A DNA stretch of 64,000 bases from NCBI GenBank assembly GCA_928721915.1, contig CAKMVZ010000003.1, positions 62,001 through 126,000 on the forward strand, given 5' to 3'. Within the stretch, counting starts at the first letter, position 1; every line of letters starts with the position of its first letter. The position numbers and the translations under genes were made by a program. The notes beneath the pieces are model-generated. The model did no database searches. It saw only the letters and a list, made by a program, of their open reading frames with translations, and was not told the DNA's origin. This document shows positions 42,318 to 52,646 of the stretch, in pieces. This DNA comes from an uncultured Clostridia bacterium (GTDB taxonomy: Bacteria > Bacillota > Clostridia > TANB77 > CAG-508).

Positions 42318-44168
42318 TTAATTATTATTGAAATTTTTTTGTTCGCTAATTACCTCTTCATTTTTATCTAAAATTAAATAATTAAGTTTTAATGATTGAA
42401 GAATATTTTCAATCTGTTCTTGCAATTTCGTTTTTGTTATTATTCCATAATTACATATAGCTGGTTCTGTATCATGTTTAATAATAATTTCAGGCGCACC
42501 TAGTTCTTTTAATCTATCTACTCTATCTTTATCAATCATTTTAAGCATTTCACCTACTTGTTCTTTTTCTTCTTGAGGTGCTGAAAATATCCATAAAGCA
42601 GTTTCATCTATATTAGTTTCATCTCCAGACCATTCTAAATAGTCAATATCATTTAAATCTAATACTTCATGAACAAATTGAATTTCTTCTATTTTTTTAG
42701 GATAAATAGTAATAGTTAACATATCATCTATATAATCATTCTTTTCAATAAAACAATTAACATTGAAACCTTTTAAGAAGTCAATTATCTGCTTTAAAGT
42801 CTTATTCAATACATCATTAGGTATTTCATTAGTATGAAAAATATCTATTCTAAACTTACAAATATATATAATTTCTTTGTTTGTTATTGATTCCCAAATG
42901 TCATAAAAACTTCTATATGGAGTGATTGCAATATAATCTTTAAAATCAACTTTATTATTATCACTTAATTGTTGAAACATTTTAGAAAGATAAATCATAA
43001 TATGTGGTTTTAAATTATCAATCTTAAAAATGATATTATCGTCTTCAATACTAGTATTTTCTATTGTATTTAAATAGTTTATAATTGGGCTTTCATTTAT
43101 GACATCAATATCATTTGAATTTAATTCAATAATCGTCCTATATTCAACTCCATCAAATTGAGTAATTTTATATTCTTGTTTATTAACTTTCATCCATTCA
43201 TGTAAATTATTTAAGCTTTCTTTTTTTACGTCAAAAATATAAAGTTTCCAATTCAAGAGATAATTATAGTCTGTATTAGCATCATATATATCAAATACGT
43301 GATTCATTTCTTCAATTGTAGAGTAATTACAATTTAAAAAAATTGCATCATTTTCATCATTTTCATTTATATCCTCATCTAATTCTAATTGTTTACATAT
43401 CGCATTAGTTAGTTTTACTAAAATAGAAACATGAAAATCATCTTTGTCTTTTATTCCTATATTTTCCTTTTCTAAAAATTCTAAATAATTATTTCTAAGT
43501 TCATAAAAATCTCGTTTATTAATATATTTAAATTCTAATAATAATTCTTTATACAGACCTTCTTTTATTTCTAATATATAAGGTTTAGTATCATATCCTT
43601 CTTTACCATCTATTTCTTCAAAGATTTTGAGTGCTTTATCATTATCTTGTTCTACATATTGACCATAATAATACATTTTTGCTATGAAAAATTCAGCATC
43701 AATTTTATTATATTTTTCCATAAGCTCATTAAAAATTTCAAAAGCTTTTTTATAATTTCTTTTTACATATAGACCATAATAATTCATTAAACCTATATAA
43801 AATTTAGCATCAATATTATTTTTATCTTCAGCAAGTTCTTTATATAACTCATATGCTTTTTTATAATCTTTTTCTACATATTGACCCCAACGATACATAT
43901 CTGCGATATATAGTTTTGAATCCGTATCGTTATATTTTTCTACTAATTTTTTAAATATATTATATGCTTTTTCATAATTTTGCTCTAAATAGTCTCCCCA
44001 ATAATACATAGCGCCGATATATGAATTTGCTTTCTCATAATTATATTTTTCCACTAGTTCGTTAAATATTTTATAAGCTTTCTCATAATTTTGTTCAACC
44101 TCTATACCTTTAAAATATTTTATTGCTAATTCATATTTTTCTTTTATTTCTTCATTCATTAACAACAC
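42318..44168 (-). CDS. Sel1-repeat protein with unknown C-terminal half
   Basis: A 616-residue protein. Residues 10-190 contain five Sel1-like repeats of about 37 residues (AYKIFNELVEKY... IGAMYYWGDYLEQNYEKAYNIF...). The remaining 400 residues are soluble, asparagine- and isoleucine-rich and unrecognised. Sel1 repeats mediate protein contacts. The gene lies between the YoeB-fusion gene and an alpha/beta hydrolase gene, all on the minus strand with short gaps. Confidence 0.8.
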   Translation of the reverse strand: MLLMNEEIKEKYELAIKYFKGIEVEQNYEKAYKIFNELVEKYNYEKANSYIGAMYYWGDYLEQNYEKAYNIFKKLVEKYNDTDSKLYIADMYRWGQYVEKDYKKAYELYKELAEDKNNIDAKFYIGLMNYYGLYVKRNYKKAFEIFNELMEKYNKIDAEFFIAKMYYYGQYVEQDNDKALKIFEEIDGKEGYDTKPYILEIKEGLYKELLLEFKYINKRDFYELRNNYLEFLEKENIGIKDKDDFHVSILVKLTNAICKQLELDEDINENDENDAIFLNCNYSTIEEMNHVFDIYDANTDYNYLLNWKLYIFDVKKESLNNLHEWMKVNKQEYKITQFDGVEYRTIIELNSNDIDVINESPIINYLNTIENTSIEDDNIIFKIDNLKPHIMIYLSKMFQQLSDNNKVDFKDYIAITPYRSFYDIWESITNKEIIYICKFRIDIFHTNEIPNDVLNKTLKQIIDFLKGFNVNCFIEKNDYIDDMLTITIYPKKIEEIQFVHEVLDLNDIDYLEWSGDETNIDETALWIFSAPQEEKEQVGEMLKMIDKDRVDRLKELGAPEIIIKHDTEPAICNYGIITKTKLQEQIENILQSLKLNYLILDKNEEVISEQKNFNNN

Positions 44169-44176
44169 ACCTTCTT

Positions 44177-44833
44177 TTAATTTATATATTTTTTTATAAT
44201 TTCATATAATTTATCGCTATGGATTATATAACTACCATGATTTTCGTTTTTTATGATTTCTAATGTACTATTGCTAATATTATCGGCAATTAACTTTATA
44301 TGTTCACATTTAATAACATCCTTTTCTCCTGCTAATACATGAACAGGAATATTTATTTTCTTTAAATCTCTTAAAGGAATATTAGGCTCATCTAACATCA
44401 TTTTTATATATTTGCTTCTTGTAAAGAAATAGAATAATTTTGTAATCATATTATCAAAAAATGTTAGTACATCAGGAGTTATATTAGCACCACTAATTAT
44501 TAAATTAGATAATAAATTAGGTTCTTTAATGGCAATTAATAATCCAACAATTCCACCATCACTAAAGCCATATAAAATTGGTTTTTCTATATTTAATTTC
44601 TTGATAAAATCGATAATATCATCACACATCAAATCGTAGGATATATCAATTGGATTTTCACTTTTACCATGACATCTACTATCTATTGCATATACTTTAT
44701 AATTGTCTTTTAATTTATCTATTAATTTATCAAATATTTCATGTGTTTCTTGATTTCCATGTAATAGTATTATAGGTTGTCCATTACCATATTCTTCATA
44801 ATACAAATTCACATTATTTACTAATATTTTCAT
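44177..44833 (-). CDS. Alpha/beta hydrolase
   Basis: A 218-residue alpha/beta-fold hydrolase. It shows the oxyanion segment IILLHGNQE, the nucleophile elbow LYGFSDGGIVG (Ser), the acid in VLAGEKDVIK and the catalytic His in NENHGSY. It is short compared with the family, with a small lid. The substrate cannot be told from the sequence. It is in line with the Sel1-repeat gene (8-base gap). Confidence 0.88.
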   Translation of the reverse strand: MKILVNNVNLYYEEYGNGQPIILLHGNQETHEIFDKLIDKLKDNYKVYAIDSRCHGKSENPIDISYDLMCDDIIDFIKKLNIEKPILYGFSDGGIVGLLIAIKEPNLLSNLIISGANITPDVLTFFDNMITKLFYFFTRSKYIKMMLDEPNIPLRDLKKINIPVHVLAGEKDVIKCEHIKLIADNISNSTLEIIKNENHGSYIIHSDKLYEIIKKYIN

Positions 44834-44850
44834 ATAATCAATCCTTATAA

Positions 44851-45141
44851 TTAAAACTTTGGTAAATTTTTATAAAAAATAAGACAGAATGGTAATTTTA
44901 TTATCCACCATAAAATTTTTATTATAAATACCAAAAATTTAAATAGTAATATAAATAAAAAATATACTATCCCCAAAACTGGAGCAAAAATCAATAAAAG
45001 AATTCCCAATAACCAAGAAGTAGAAAATGCTTCACTGATATCTTCAGTAGTCTTTTCTAGAAAATTTCCTATTAAATTTCCATCTTCATCATATAAATTC
45101 TTAACTTCATATTCGTCCCCATCTTCATTAAATAATTTCAT
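44851..45141 (-). CDS. Small membrane protein
   Basis: A 96-residue protein: an acidic N-terminus (FNEDGDEYEVKNLYDEDGN) and about two strongly hydrophobic segments (residues 42-66 and 68-85). No family recognised. It follows the large glycine-rich protein gene by 15 bases and probably acts with it at the membrane. Confidence 0.6.
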   Translation of the reverse strand: MKLFNEDGDEYEVKNLYDEDGNLIGNFLEKTTEDISEAFSTSWLLGILLLIFAPVLGIVYFLFILLFKFLVFIIKILWWIIKLPFCLIFYKNLPKF

Positions 45142-45156
45142 TAAACCATTTCCAAA

Positions 45157-47412
45157 TTATTTAGTATTATTTTCGATCATATCTTCTAATGCTTTATTGC
45201 ATCTCGTTAAATATTTAATATTTGTTTTAATAACTTTTTTCTTTTTTTTATCAGTATTAAAACTTTCGATTTTCCTAATTGCTTCATCTATATTTTCTTT
45301 TATTGTTTTTATACTATCATAATCTTTTAATTTGTCAGCTAAAATAAGCTTACAAAATGTTAAAAGTTTTGAGCATTCATCTAATATATTTATACTTGAA
45401 TCACTATTAAGAACAGTAGCTATCGTAGTTGCACTTGAACTTGCAAGACCTATCAATGCTCCACCACCAGTAAGAATTGCAGTTCCACCTGCCATACCCA
45501 ATCCACCTGCAGCAAGAGAACCTCCTCCAACAAAAGCTAAACTTGCACTTGTTAATGCTGCACCTGATAATCCAGCAACGCTTTCTCCTGCTAATGCTAT
45601 TGCTATTTGAGGAGCAAATATCCATCCTAAACCACCAGTAATTAGTGTTATTGTTGTGGTAGCTGATGCCCCTATTATTAGTTTTTTTGTTTTATTCTGT
45701 AAAACATTTTTATTGTAATTTTTATAAGTTTTTATAATATTATCAATGGTATTTATGCTTAAGCATTTCTGCCTTATTTTAAATAAATCTTTAAAATAAT
45801 CTGAACTTAACTTGTATTTTTTAATTCCTTTATCATCTTTTGAAAACTTATAGTAAGGTTTAAAAAGATATAATTCTAAAACAATAAAATAAAATTTATC
45901 ATCATTTTTAAAAATCGTATTTAGTTTGTTATATAATTCTTCACCATCTGTAATAAAGAACTTATCAGATTTATTAAGTTTATTTAAAACATTCTTTTTC
46001 CATTGATTGCACCAGGCTATTTTTTCTTCTTTCTCTTTTTCATTTTTTATATATAAAATATCATATTTAATCTTTTCTAATTGTAGAGAATAAATAACTT
46101 GCGATTGTTCTATGTTTAAGTCAAACATTTTAAAATCAAAAATTGGTGTATCATTACCAAAATACTTTTCATATACGGCTTTTCGCACATCTTCTTCTAT
46201 ATAACCAGCATCAGCTCTACATGATAAAATAAATCTACCTATACCAATATAGTTAATGTTTAATAAAAATGTTGTTAAATTCTTCCCTATAGATTTTACA
46301 GTTGCTTTAGATAAATCAAGTAATACAAAGATGCCACTTGAAATTGTTAGCATTCTTGTTAGTATTCTTGATTTGAATGGTAACACTTCTTTAAAATCAA
46401 TTCTTTTTAAATCAGATATTGTTTTAATATCTTTGGTAGATAATTCTCTATATAAACTTCTAATTGTATATATTCCTCTTACTAAACATTCATTAATAAC
46501 TACTGACTTACTTTGATTAGCTACTAATCCTAATTCTGTTCTAAAATCTAATTTAATAGGTTTTCCGTTCTCATCCTTAAAAATAGAACCATTAAATAGC
46601 TTTGAAATGAATACAGAAAGTCCAATATCATCGTCTTTATATTTAACTTTAATCTCTTTAAAAATTGGTAGTGATGACATTTCTTTAAATGTTGAAAGTA
46701 TTATTCCAGGTATTCCTGTTCCTCCACTTAAACTTGAGCTAGAACCTGCCATATCACTTATTAAATGAAAACTCCACATTATAAATGCATTATATATTTT
46801 TTCTCCAAATGTATGTCCAATAAATTGATTATCAGATACTGAATCGACAATGAAATTACCATTAACATCTGTTCCAATTCCAATACCAAATTGATTTAAT
46901 ATTGATGATATTAAACCCAAAATAGTTGGATGGTGTGAAAAATCTCTTAAATGATGTTGAAGCCCACCTCCGAAAGTATTTGTATATTTATCTGCCTGTA
47001 TTGGATATTTATTTTCAAGAAATCTAATTGAGTCTTGAATATTATCACTTTTACAACCTTGATTTTTAGCAACATTACATACAAATTTTTCGACTTTTTC
47101 TTTACCCCATTTTTGAGCGTTCTCTAATTCATAGTCTTTACTCCAAAGAATATTTAATATACCAGTAAACATTCCTGAAACAGCAGCTATTGTATAATTA
47201 GTTTTTTCAAATTCTGATAAACCATTATTAAATTCTAATTCTGATATTTCATCTATTTTTATATTTAGGTCATATAAGTTTTCATTTATATCAGTATTCT
47301 CGGATTTGCTTGTTAAAAGTTTTTTTTCAGGATATACTATATCAAATTCTATATTTATCTTTTCTTCTTCATTAGGATATAGTATTAATTCTTTCATATA
47401 TCTCAACTCCAA
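45157..47412 (-). CDS. Large protein with glycine-zipper hydrophobic domain
   Basis: A 751-residue protein. About residues 85-320 are soluble and histidine-rich in parts (GGGLQHHLRDFSHHPTILG). About residues 585-680 form a long alanine/glycine-rich hydrophobic stretch (GGLGWIFAPQIAIALAG, GGGSLAAGGLGMAGG) like pore- or membrane-inserting glycine zippers. A helical C-terminal tail follows. No family recognised. With a small membrane protein and an alpha-CTD-like protein on either side it forms a compact unknown operon, conceivably a membrane-acting defence unit. Confidence 0.7.
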   Translation of the reverse strand: MELRYMKELILYPNEEEKINIEFDIVYPEKKLLTSKSENTDINENLYDLNIKIDEISELEFNNGLSEFEKTNYTIAAVSGMFTGILNILWSKDYELENAQKWGKEKVEKFVCNVAKNQGCKSDNIQDSIRFLENKYPIQADKYTNTFGGGLQHHLRDFSHHPTILGLISSILNQFGIGIGTDVNGNFIVDSVSDNQFIGHTFGEKIYNAFIMWSFHLISDMAGSSSSLSGGTGIPGIILSTFKEMSSLPIFKEIKVKYKDDDIGLSVFISKLFNGSIFKDENGKPIKLDFRTELGLVANQSKSVVINECLVRGIYTIRSLYRELSTKDIKTISDLKRIDFKEVLPFKSRILTRMLTISSGIFVLLDLSKATVKSIGKNLTTFLLNINYIGIGRFILSCRADAGYIEEDVRKAVYEKYFGNDTPIFDFKMFDLNIEQSQVIYSLQLEKIKYDILYIKNEKEKEEKIAWCNQWKKNVLNKLNKSDKFFITDGEELYNKLNTIFKNDDKFYFIVLELYLFKPYYKFSKDDKGIKKYKLSSDYFKDLFKIRQKCLSINTIDNIIKTYKNYNKNVLQNKTKKLIIGASATTTITLITGGLGWIFAPQIAIALAGESVAGLSGAALTSASLAFVGGGSLAAGGLGMAGGTAILTGGGALIGLASSSATTIATVLNSDSSINILDECSKLLTFCKLILADKLKDYDSIKTIKENIDEAIRKIESFNTDKKKKKVIKTNIKYLTRCNKALEDMIENNTK

Positions 47413-47415
47413 TTT

Positions 47416-47628
47416 TTAATTCTTTAGTCCCATACCTAGTAGTCCTAACTCTTTGTTTATCATATTTATATCTTCATCTTGTAGTCCAAGATTTTTTAAG
47501 TTAGAAGCACTATGTTTTGATAATTCTCCTAGTGTTCTAATATTGTTATTCTTCATTTTTGTAAGATTTCCCTCGCTAATAAAAAGAAATCTATCAATTG
47601 ATTGTTTATCATATTTTGATTCAAACAT
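47416..47628 (-). CDS. Small RNA-polymerase alpha-CTD-like protein
   Basis: A 70-residue protein. Residues 28-68 (NIRTLGELSKHSASNLKNLG, then DEDINMINKELGLLGMGLKN) follow the helix-hairpin-helix pattern of the RNA polymerase alpha C-terminal domain. It is too short to be alpha itself. It may bind DNA or RNA polymerase, or be a free protein-contact module. It lies 3 bases upstream of the 751-residue protein gene. Confidence 0.7.
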   Translation of the reverse strand: MFESKYDKQSIDRFLFISEGNLTKMKNNNIRTLGELSKHSASNLKNLGLQDEDINMINKELGLLGMGLKN

Positions 47629-47643
47629 TTTGACTTCCCTACC

Positions 47644-47904
47644 TTACTTCTCATTCTTAAAAGCAATCAATAATTCATTTGGTTGAACATTTTGAGTTGC
47701 ATTATTGTAACTATATCTTGTATTACCTACATAGACTTCGTAACCTTTATTTTCTAAATAAGTCATACATAACCTTAAAAATTCATCTGTTTCTTCTTCA
47801 GATAAATTATTTTTTACTCTTAATTCATAAAAAGTAAATCTTATAAAATTTTCATTTTTAGCCATTTTGTTGTCTAATAGCTTTGTGCATAATTCTTTTA
47901 TCAT
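47644..47904 (-). CDS. Hypothetical small protein
   Basis: An 86-residue soluble protein with mixed helices and strands (FTFYELRVKNNLSEEETDEFLRLCMTYLENKGYEVYVGNTRY). No family recognised. It is first in the five-gene unit running down to the alpha/beta hydrolase. Confidence 0.6.
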   Translation of the reverse strand: MIKELCTKLLDNKMAKNENFIRFTFYELRVKNNLSEEETDEFLRLCMTYLENKGYEVYVGNTRYSYNNATQNVQPNELLIAFKNEK

Positions 47905-47996
47905 ACTGCTAACACCTTCTTACAAAAATTTCTATTTTATAATATCATAAAAACTTAATTTTGTCTTTGATTTCGGCAAAATTTGACAAAAAAATT

Positions 47997-48038
47997 TCCT
48001 GGAGCAAACCATTAGTTTTATAATGATTTACTCCAGGA
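47997..48038 (-). terminator. Strong hairpin terminator after the 48045 gene
   Basis: TCCTGGAG (47997-48004) pairs with CTCCAGGA (48031-48038), with further AAA/TTT and CATTA/TAATG pairs inside. On the minus strand a T-rich tail follows. Confidence 0.8.
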
Positions 48039-48044
48039 TAAAAT

Positions 48045-48227
48045 TTATCTTACTCTATCTTTTGAAACTAAAACCTTTTTAATTTCATTTTCATTAATAT
48101 TCCTATGTTCAATAGTTATACCTTTATTATTTACTATTTCTCCATAGAATTCATTATTCTTTATATCAAATATTGTAGCCTTGTTGCCGTTATTTAGCTC
48201 TACTACATCAAATCTTTTTAATTTCAT
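48045..48227 (-). CDS. Small DUF4926-like protein
   Basis: A 60-residue beta-rich protein: FDVVELNNGNKATIFDIKNNEFYGEIVNN is the small barrel of DUF4926-type proteins. The role is unknown. It is the last gene of the transfer operon before the terminator. Confidence 0.65.
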   Translation of the reverse strand: MKLKRFDVVELNNGNKATIFDIKNNEFYGEIVNNKGITIEHRNINENEIKKVLVSKDRVR

Positions 48228-48277
48228 TAATATCTACCTCTATTCTATTTATACTATAAATCGACAAATTTTGCAAA

Positions 48278-49495
48278 TTAAAATTCAGGTCTTCCATACC
48301 CCATAATTTGATTATCATCTTTTGAGTATTCTCTTTGTTTACATTCATCATTAGAATTGCCTTCAACAGTATGTACAATATTTTTTTCAATATCATAATA
48401 TTCTACAATTCCAACATGATCTGATGAGCCATCTATTCCATCTTTCGCCCAATCAAAAAAGATTATATCTCCAGTAATTGGAATATCTGTTGGTTCAATC
48501 CATTGATTTTTTTGTTTAAACCAAGCTATACCATCATTACAAGCTGCAAATTTTGGCATTATTCCATTATCTATCTTGCCACATTCATTCGCTACCCAAC
48601 TTACAAAACAAGCACACCATTCTGCTCTTGATTCAAAACCATACCAACTCCAGTAAGGTTGTCCACCTTTATTTCCTAATTGACTTATAGCAACAGATAC
48701 CATGTCATTATTCCAAGCATCTTCGTTATAAATTCCAAGTTCTGAATTTCTTTCTCCATTTACTTTATATAATGCCATTGCACCACCCATAATACAAACG
48801 ATTAATATTACAATAACAGAAATCCATCCTCCTGCAATGAGCAAAGTAAAAGCAGTTTTTGCTGCAATTAATGAAGCTTTTACAACTTTTATTATAGTTC
48901 TTACTAATCTTCTAGTATCTTGTGCTATTTTTTTAGCTGTAGCTTTGCTTATTTGATATGCTTTTTTAGAAAGTTTAACTGCTTCTCTTGCTTTTTGCTC
49001 TGTTTTCTTTGCAACATATCTAGTATTTTTTATTTGCTTATTAGTTAGTTTAGATGTTTTATCTGCACCTTTTATAATTTTTGTATTTTTCTGCTTAATA
49101 CCTTTTATATTTTTCTTTTTTATAATACTATTTGAAACATTATTTGAATCTTTTTTTACTTTATCTTTTAATAACTTTTCTTCTTCCTTTGCATTTTGTC
49201 TTACTCTAATTTCATTTATATTATTTTTAGCTTTTTCAAAATTTTCTTTTGTTTTAATAACAGATTTTTTGCCTTCTTCATTGAATTTATCTCCTGCCTT
49301 TGCAACTGCTATCTTTTCAGTATCAATTATATTTTGTGTTGCTTTATCTGTAGGATTATTTTCCTCACTTGAGCTTACAAAATTATCTGTTCTATTTTTA
49401 ACATTTACTGCATGTTCTTTTATTCTTTCAGCATATACTACCTTTTTATTTATATTTTTTATTGGAGTTCTTTGTTTTTGCTTAATATCTGGCAT
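48278..49495 (-). CDS. CHAP-domain peptidoglycan hydrolase of the transfer module
   Basis: A 405-residue protein. Residues 1-215 are lysine-rich and coiled, probably cytoplasmic. A transmembrane helix lies near 220-245 (ISVIVILIVCIMGGAMALY). The external CHAP domain has catalytic Cys in EWCACFVSWVAN and His in SSDHVGIVEYY. It probably opens the cell wall for the conjugation apparatus, as VirB1/TcpG-type enzymes do. It lies directly downstream of sortase B. Confidence 0.9.
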   Translation of the reverse strand: MPDIKQKQRTPIKNINKKVVYAERIKEHAVNVKNRTDNFVSSSEENNPTDKATQNIIDTEKIAVAKAGDKFNEEGKKSVIKTKENFEKAKNNINEIRVRQNAKEEEKLLKDKVKKDSNNVSNSIIKKKNIKGIKQKNTKIIKGADKTSKLTNKQIKNTRYVAKKTEQKAREAVKLSKKAYQISKATAKKIAQDTRRLVRTIIKVVKASLIAAKTAFTLLIAGGWISVIVILIVCIMGGAMALYKVNGERNSELGIYNEDAWNNDMVSVAISQLGNKGGQPYWSWYGFESRAEWCACFVSWVANECGKIDNGIMPKFAACNDGIAWFKQKNQWIEPTDIPITGDIIFFDWAKDGIDGSSDHVGIVEYYDIEKNIVHTVEGNSNDECKQREYSKDDNQIMGYGRPEF

Positions 49496-49513
49496 AAACT
49501 CACCTCCTTTTTG

Positions 49514-50311
49514 TTATTTTTTAACACCAATAACAATCATTCTTCCATTTTTTTGACTATATTCACAAGTTGAAAGTGTTACAAATTGATTTCCATAATC
49601 AAATTTTGTATCAGTATTATAAAAAGAAAGGTTTTTACAATTTTCGACATATTCTTTTAAATCATTTTCATCATAAAATCTTGTATATGAATAATAACTA
49701 TATCTTTCTGCCTTTATTTTAAATGCAAAGCATACTTCATAAATATTTTCTATAGTTTTATCATCTTCTAATGTATAAAATTTAATATATTTATGGCTTT
49801 TATAATAGTCATAGTTTTGATATTTTAATAAATCTGCAAACATATAACCTTGATTTATGTGATGCCCAAATATAGTTAAAATATCGCTTGTTCTTATATT
49901 GCAGTAATCTGCTAAATATGGAGTTCCAAGTTTTGAATAATTCTTATAGAAATTTCTTCTTAAATAATAATTCCCATTTTGCATAACTGGATAATTGATA
50001 TTTGAATTATCAATTTTAATCCACCCTATAAGGTCGTTATTTTGAATTTTAAGAGTGTTTAAATCTATATTAGAGTAATTTGTTGTATTAGAATTTTCTT
50101 CTTGAATTTTGTCATTCTCGTCTATATTATTTTCAATTATAATTTGTTCTAAATTTTCAAACTCATCATTTTCCTTTTTATCTTTCAATAATGTACTAAT
50201 TAAATAATAACTACTAGCACATAAAAGAAATACTAAAAAAATTATTAGAGGTAAAACTATATTGTAATCTATATTTCTACCTCTAATTTTCTTACTAAAT
50301 CTATTCTTCAA
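49514..50311 (-). CDS. srtB: Class B sortase
   Basis: A 265-residue sortase. I choose TTG 50311 (GGAGAAG upstream, overlapping the VirB4 stop) rather than ATG 50356. An N-terminal membrane helix precedes the catalytic domain: His in TIFGHHINQGYMF, Cys in VTLSTCEYSQKNG and Arg in GRMIVIG. It likely anchors a surface protein of the conjugation machinery. No sorting-signal substrate is seen in the window. Confidence 0.9.
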   Translation of the reverse strand: MKNRFSKKIRGRNIDYNIVLPLIIFLVFLLCASSYYLISTLLKDKKENDEFENLEQIIIENNIDENDKIQEENSNTTNYSNIDLNTLKIQNNDLIGWIKIDNSNINYPVMQNGNYYLRRNFYKNYSKLGTPYLADYCNIRTSDILTIFGHHINQGYMFADLLKYQNYDYYKSHKYIKFYTLEDDKTIENIYEVCFAFKIKAERYSYYSYTRFYDENDLKEYVENCKNLSFYNTDTKFDYGNQFVTLSTCEYSQKNGRMIVIGVKK

Positions 50312-52646
50312 AATCTTCTCCAGGTTTAGTTGTAAATAATTTATATAGTTTTGCATTTTTAGGAAAATGATTTACAAATGGAACAATAGATGAACCTACT
50401 TTTATAAGTCCTTCCCCTGCTCCTACATTAGTTATATACCCCATTTGAGGCTCTGACATATTAAGTAGTTTTGCAAGTTCTAATTTATCAGTTGATGCTT
50501 GATTTAACATTATAATAAATTCAGAGTTTGCAAGCATAGTTCTTGCAGTATGACTTTGTAATAAATCTTCTACATTTTGAGTTATACCTGTTGCAAATGC
50601 ACCATATTTTCTAACTCTTTTCCATAATGTAAATAAGAAGTTTGCACTATACTCATATTGAAATAACAAGTAAATTTCATCTATAAAAATATAAGTATTT
50701 TTATTCTTTGCTCTATTACTTGTAATTCTATTTAATATACTATCTAGAACGACTAGCATTCCAATAGGTTGTAATTGTTTACCTAAATCAAGAATATCGT
50801 AGCAAATTAAATTATTTGAAGTATCTACATTAGTTTGCATAGCAAATGTATTCAATGAACCATTTGTAAATAGCTCTATGGCTAATGCTATTTCTTTTGC
50901 TTCAGGTTCATTTTGTCTTAATAATTCTTCTCTAAAATCTTGCAATGTTGGAGGTATTCCTTGATAATTTCCTTGTTGAAATACTCTATAAACATTTGCA
51001 GTACATCTATCTATTAGAGATTTTTGTTTTGCACCTAAATTACCACTACCAATAAGTTGCTCACAAAGAGATAATATAAATTCAGATTTTAATATAACAG
51101 GATTTCCATCTCCATAATCTGCATTCATATCCATAGCATTTATATGATTTTTACTTGTCGCAGAAATCTTAATAACCTCTCCATTAAAGGCTTTTACAAG
51201 CTTTGAATACTCCCTTTCAGGATCTATCAATATAATATCAGCATTTGGATCTCTCATTTTTATAGCAGCAATTTCCTCTTTTGCAGTAAATGATTTACCA
51301 CTACCACTAACTCCTAATATAAATGAGTTACCATTTAAAAGTTGTTTTCTATCAGCAATAATCATATTTTTACTGATTACATTTTGACCATAAAAAATAC
51401 CATTCTCATGTCTAATTTCTTGGACTTTGAATGGCATTAAAACTGCTAAACTTTCAGTTGTTAAAGTTCTTAAAGCTCTTATTCTACTAAAATCACTTTT
51501 TATTGGTAATACTAAATTCAAACCATCATATTGTTGAAATCTTAATACTCCTAATTGGCATAAGCCTTTTCTTGCTATTTGTTCTAAATTATCTGTATTT
51601 ATATCTAAATCTTCTTTTGTATCTGCTGTAATTACCATTGTTGTAATTGAAATAAACATTCTTTGGTCACGAGTAGTTAAATCATCTAAAAACTCTTTAG
51701 ATTCTGCTCTTTGTTGTTCCATATCATAAGGTATTATTGCACTAAAGTTATTATTTGCATTTTGTTTTCTCTGCCAATTTGTTATATTTGTTTCAATACC
51801 TAATCTTCTATTTTCAGCTTCTTTTACTGCTTCATCCATTGGTATTGGTATAACATCTATTGACAACATTAAATTTCTATTTAATTCAGTAAGTTCTGTT
51901 ATCATAGTATCTTTTATAAAACTTGCATATTCTTTTAAGAAAAGCACTCTACCATATCTATTGCCCATTTTAAAATAATCATCTTTAAATTCAAAACTAT
52001 CAGGACAAATAAAATCTCTAAAATTATGACCTTTTCTTAAATCAGATGTTATATCAAATCTAAACGAGGTTTCTTCTCCAGTTCTATAAAAGTCATGTAG
52101 TATTCGTAATCTTTCTTCTGCATTTAATTCTACACATTTAGAACCTAAACTACTAAACTTTGAAATTAAGTCTGCTCCAACTCTATTGAAGTAATTTCTT
52201 GCTTCTTCTACTGATTTTTTATAAACTGATAAAGTTATTACTTTTTCTTGTACTATTTCATTTGCTTCTTTTGTTTTGTTTATAAGCATTTGATTATATT
52301 CTTTTCTATATTCGTCAAAATCGTCATTTTTTAAATCAAGCAATATTTGTTTTTTAAAATCTATTTTGTTTATTCTTCTATTATTTATAGTTATCTTTGC
52401 CATTGCTCCAGTATCTAATGAATTTAAAAGTTCAGAATAGTCTATAAACATTGCTTCTTTATCTTCAGAACTTGCAACAGCATAATTTATATCTAAAAAC
52501 TTATAACATTTAGAATACTTATTTTTTCCCACTAAAAAAATCCCATCAAGCCATAATGCTTTGATTGGGATTATCTGTTGTGCAGATCTTGGAACTTTGA
52601 ATTTTTCTTTATCTCTCTTAAATATTTGAGCCAGTGTTTTCATCAT
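50301..52646 (-). CDS. virB4: VirB4-family conjugation ATPase
   Basis: About 781 residues from the ATG ATG pair at 52646 (GAGGTT upstream). The C-terminal ATPase domain has Walker A FILGVSGSGKSFTAKEE and Walker B-like TYIFIDEIYLLFQYE. The N-terminal part is the VirB4/CagE domain. It powers assembly and substrate transfer in the type IV secretion system. Its end overlaps the sortase start, and its beginning overlaps the PrgI gene. Confidence 0.94.
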   Translation of the reverse strand: MMKTLAQIFKRDKEKFKVPRSAQQIIPIKALWLDGIFLVGKNKYSKCYKFLDINYAVASSEDKEAMFIDYSELLNSLDTGAMAKITINNRRINKIDFKKQILLDLKNDDFDEYRKEYNQMLINKTKEANEIVQEKVITLSVYKKSVEEARNYFNRVGADLISKFSSLGSKCVELNAEERLRILHDFYRTGEETSFRFDITSDLRKGHNFRDFICPDSFEFKDDYFKMGNRYGRVLFLKEYASFIKDTMITELTELNRNLMLSIDVIPIPMDEAVKEAENRRLGIETNITNWQRKQNANNNFSAIIPYDMEQQRAESKEFLDDLTTRDQRMFISITTMVITADTKEDLDINTDNLEQIARKGLCQLGVLRFQQYDGLNLVLPIKSDFSRIRALRTLTTESLAVLMPFKVQEIRHENGIFYGQNVISKNMIIADRKQLLNGNSFILGVSGSGKSFTAKEEIAAIKMRDPNADIILIDPEREYSKLVKAFNGEVIKISATSKNHINAMDMNADYGDGNPVILKSEFILSLCEQLIGSGNLGAKQKSLIDRCTANVYRVFQQGNYQGIPPTLQDFREELLRQNEPEAKEIALAIELFTNGSLNTFAMQTNVDTSNNLICYDILDLGKQLQPIGMLVVLDSILNRITSNRAKNKNTYIFIDEIYLLFQYEYSANFLFTLWKRVRKYGAFATGITQNVEDLLQSHTARTMLANSEFIIMLNQASTDKLELAKLLNMSEPQMGYITNVGAGEGLIKVGSSIVPFVNHFPKNAKLYKLFTTKPGEDFEE

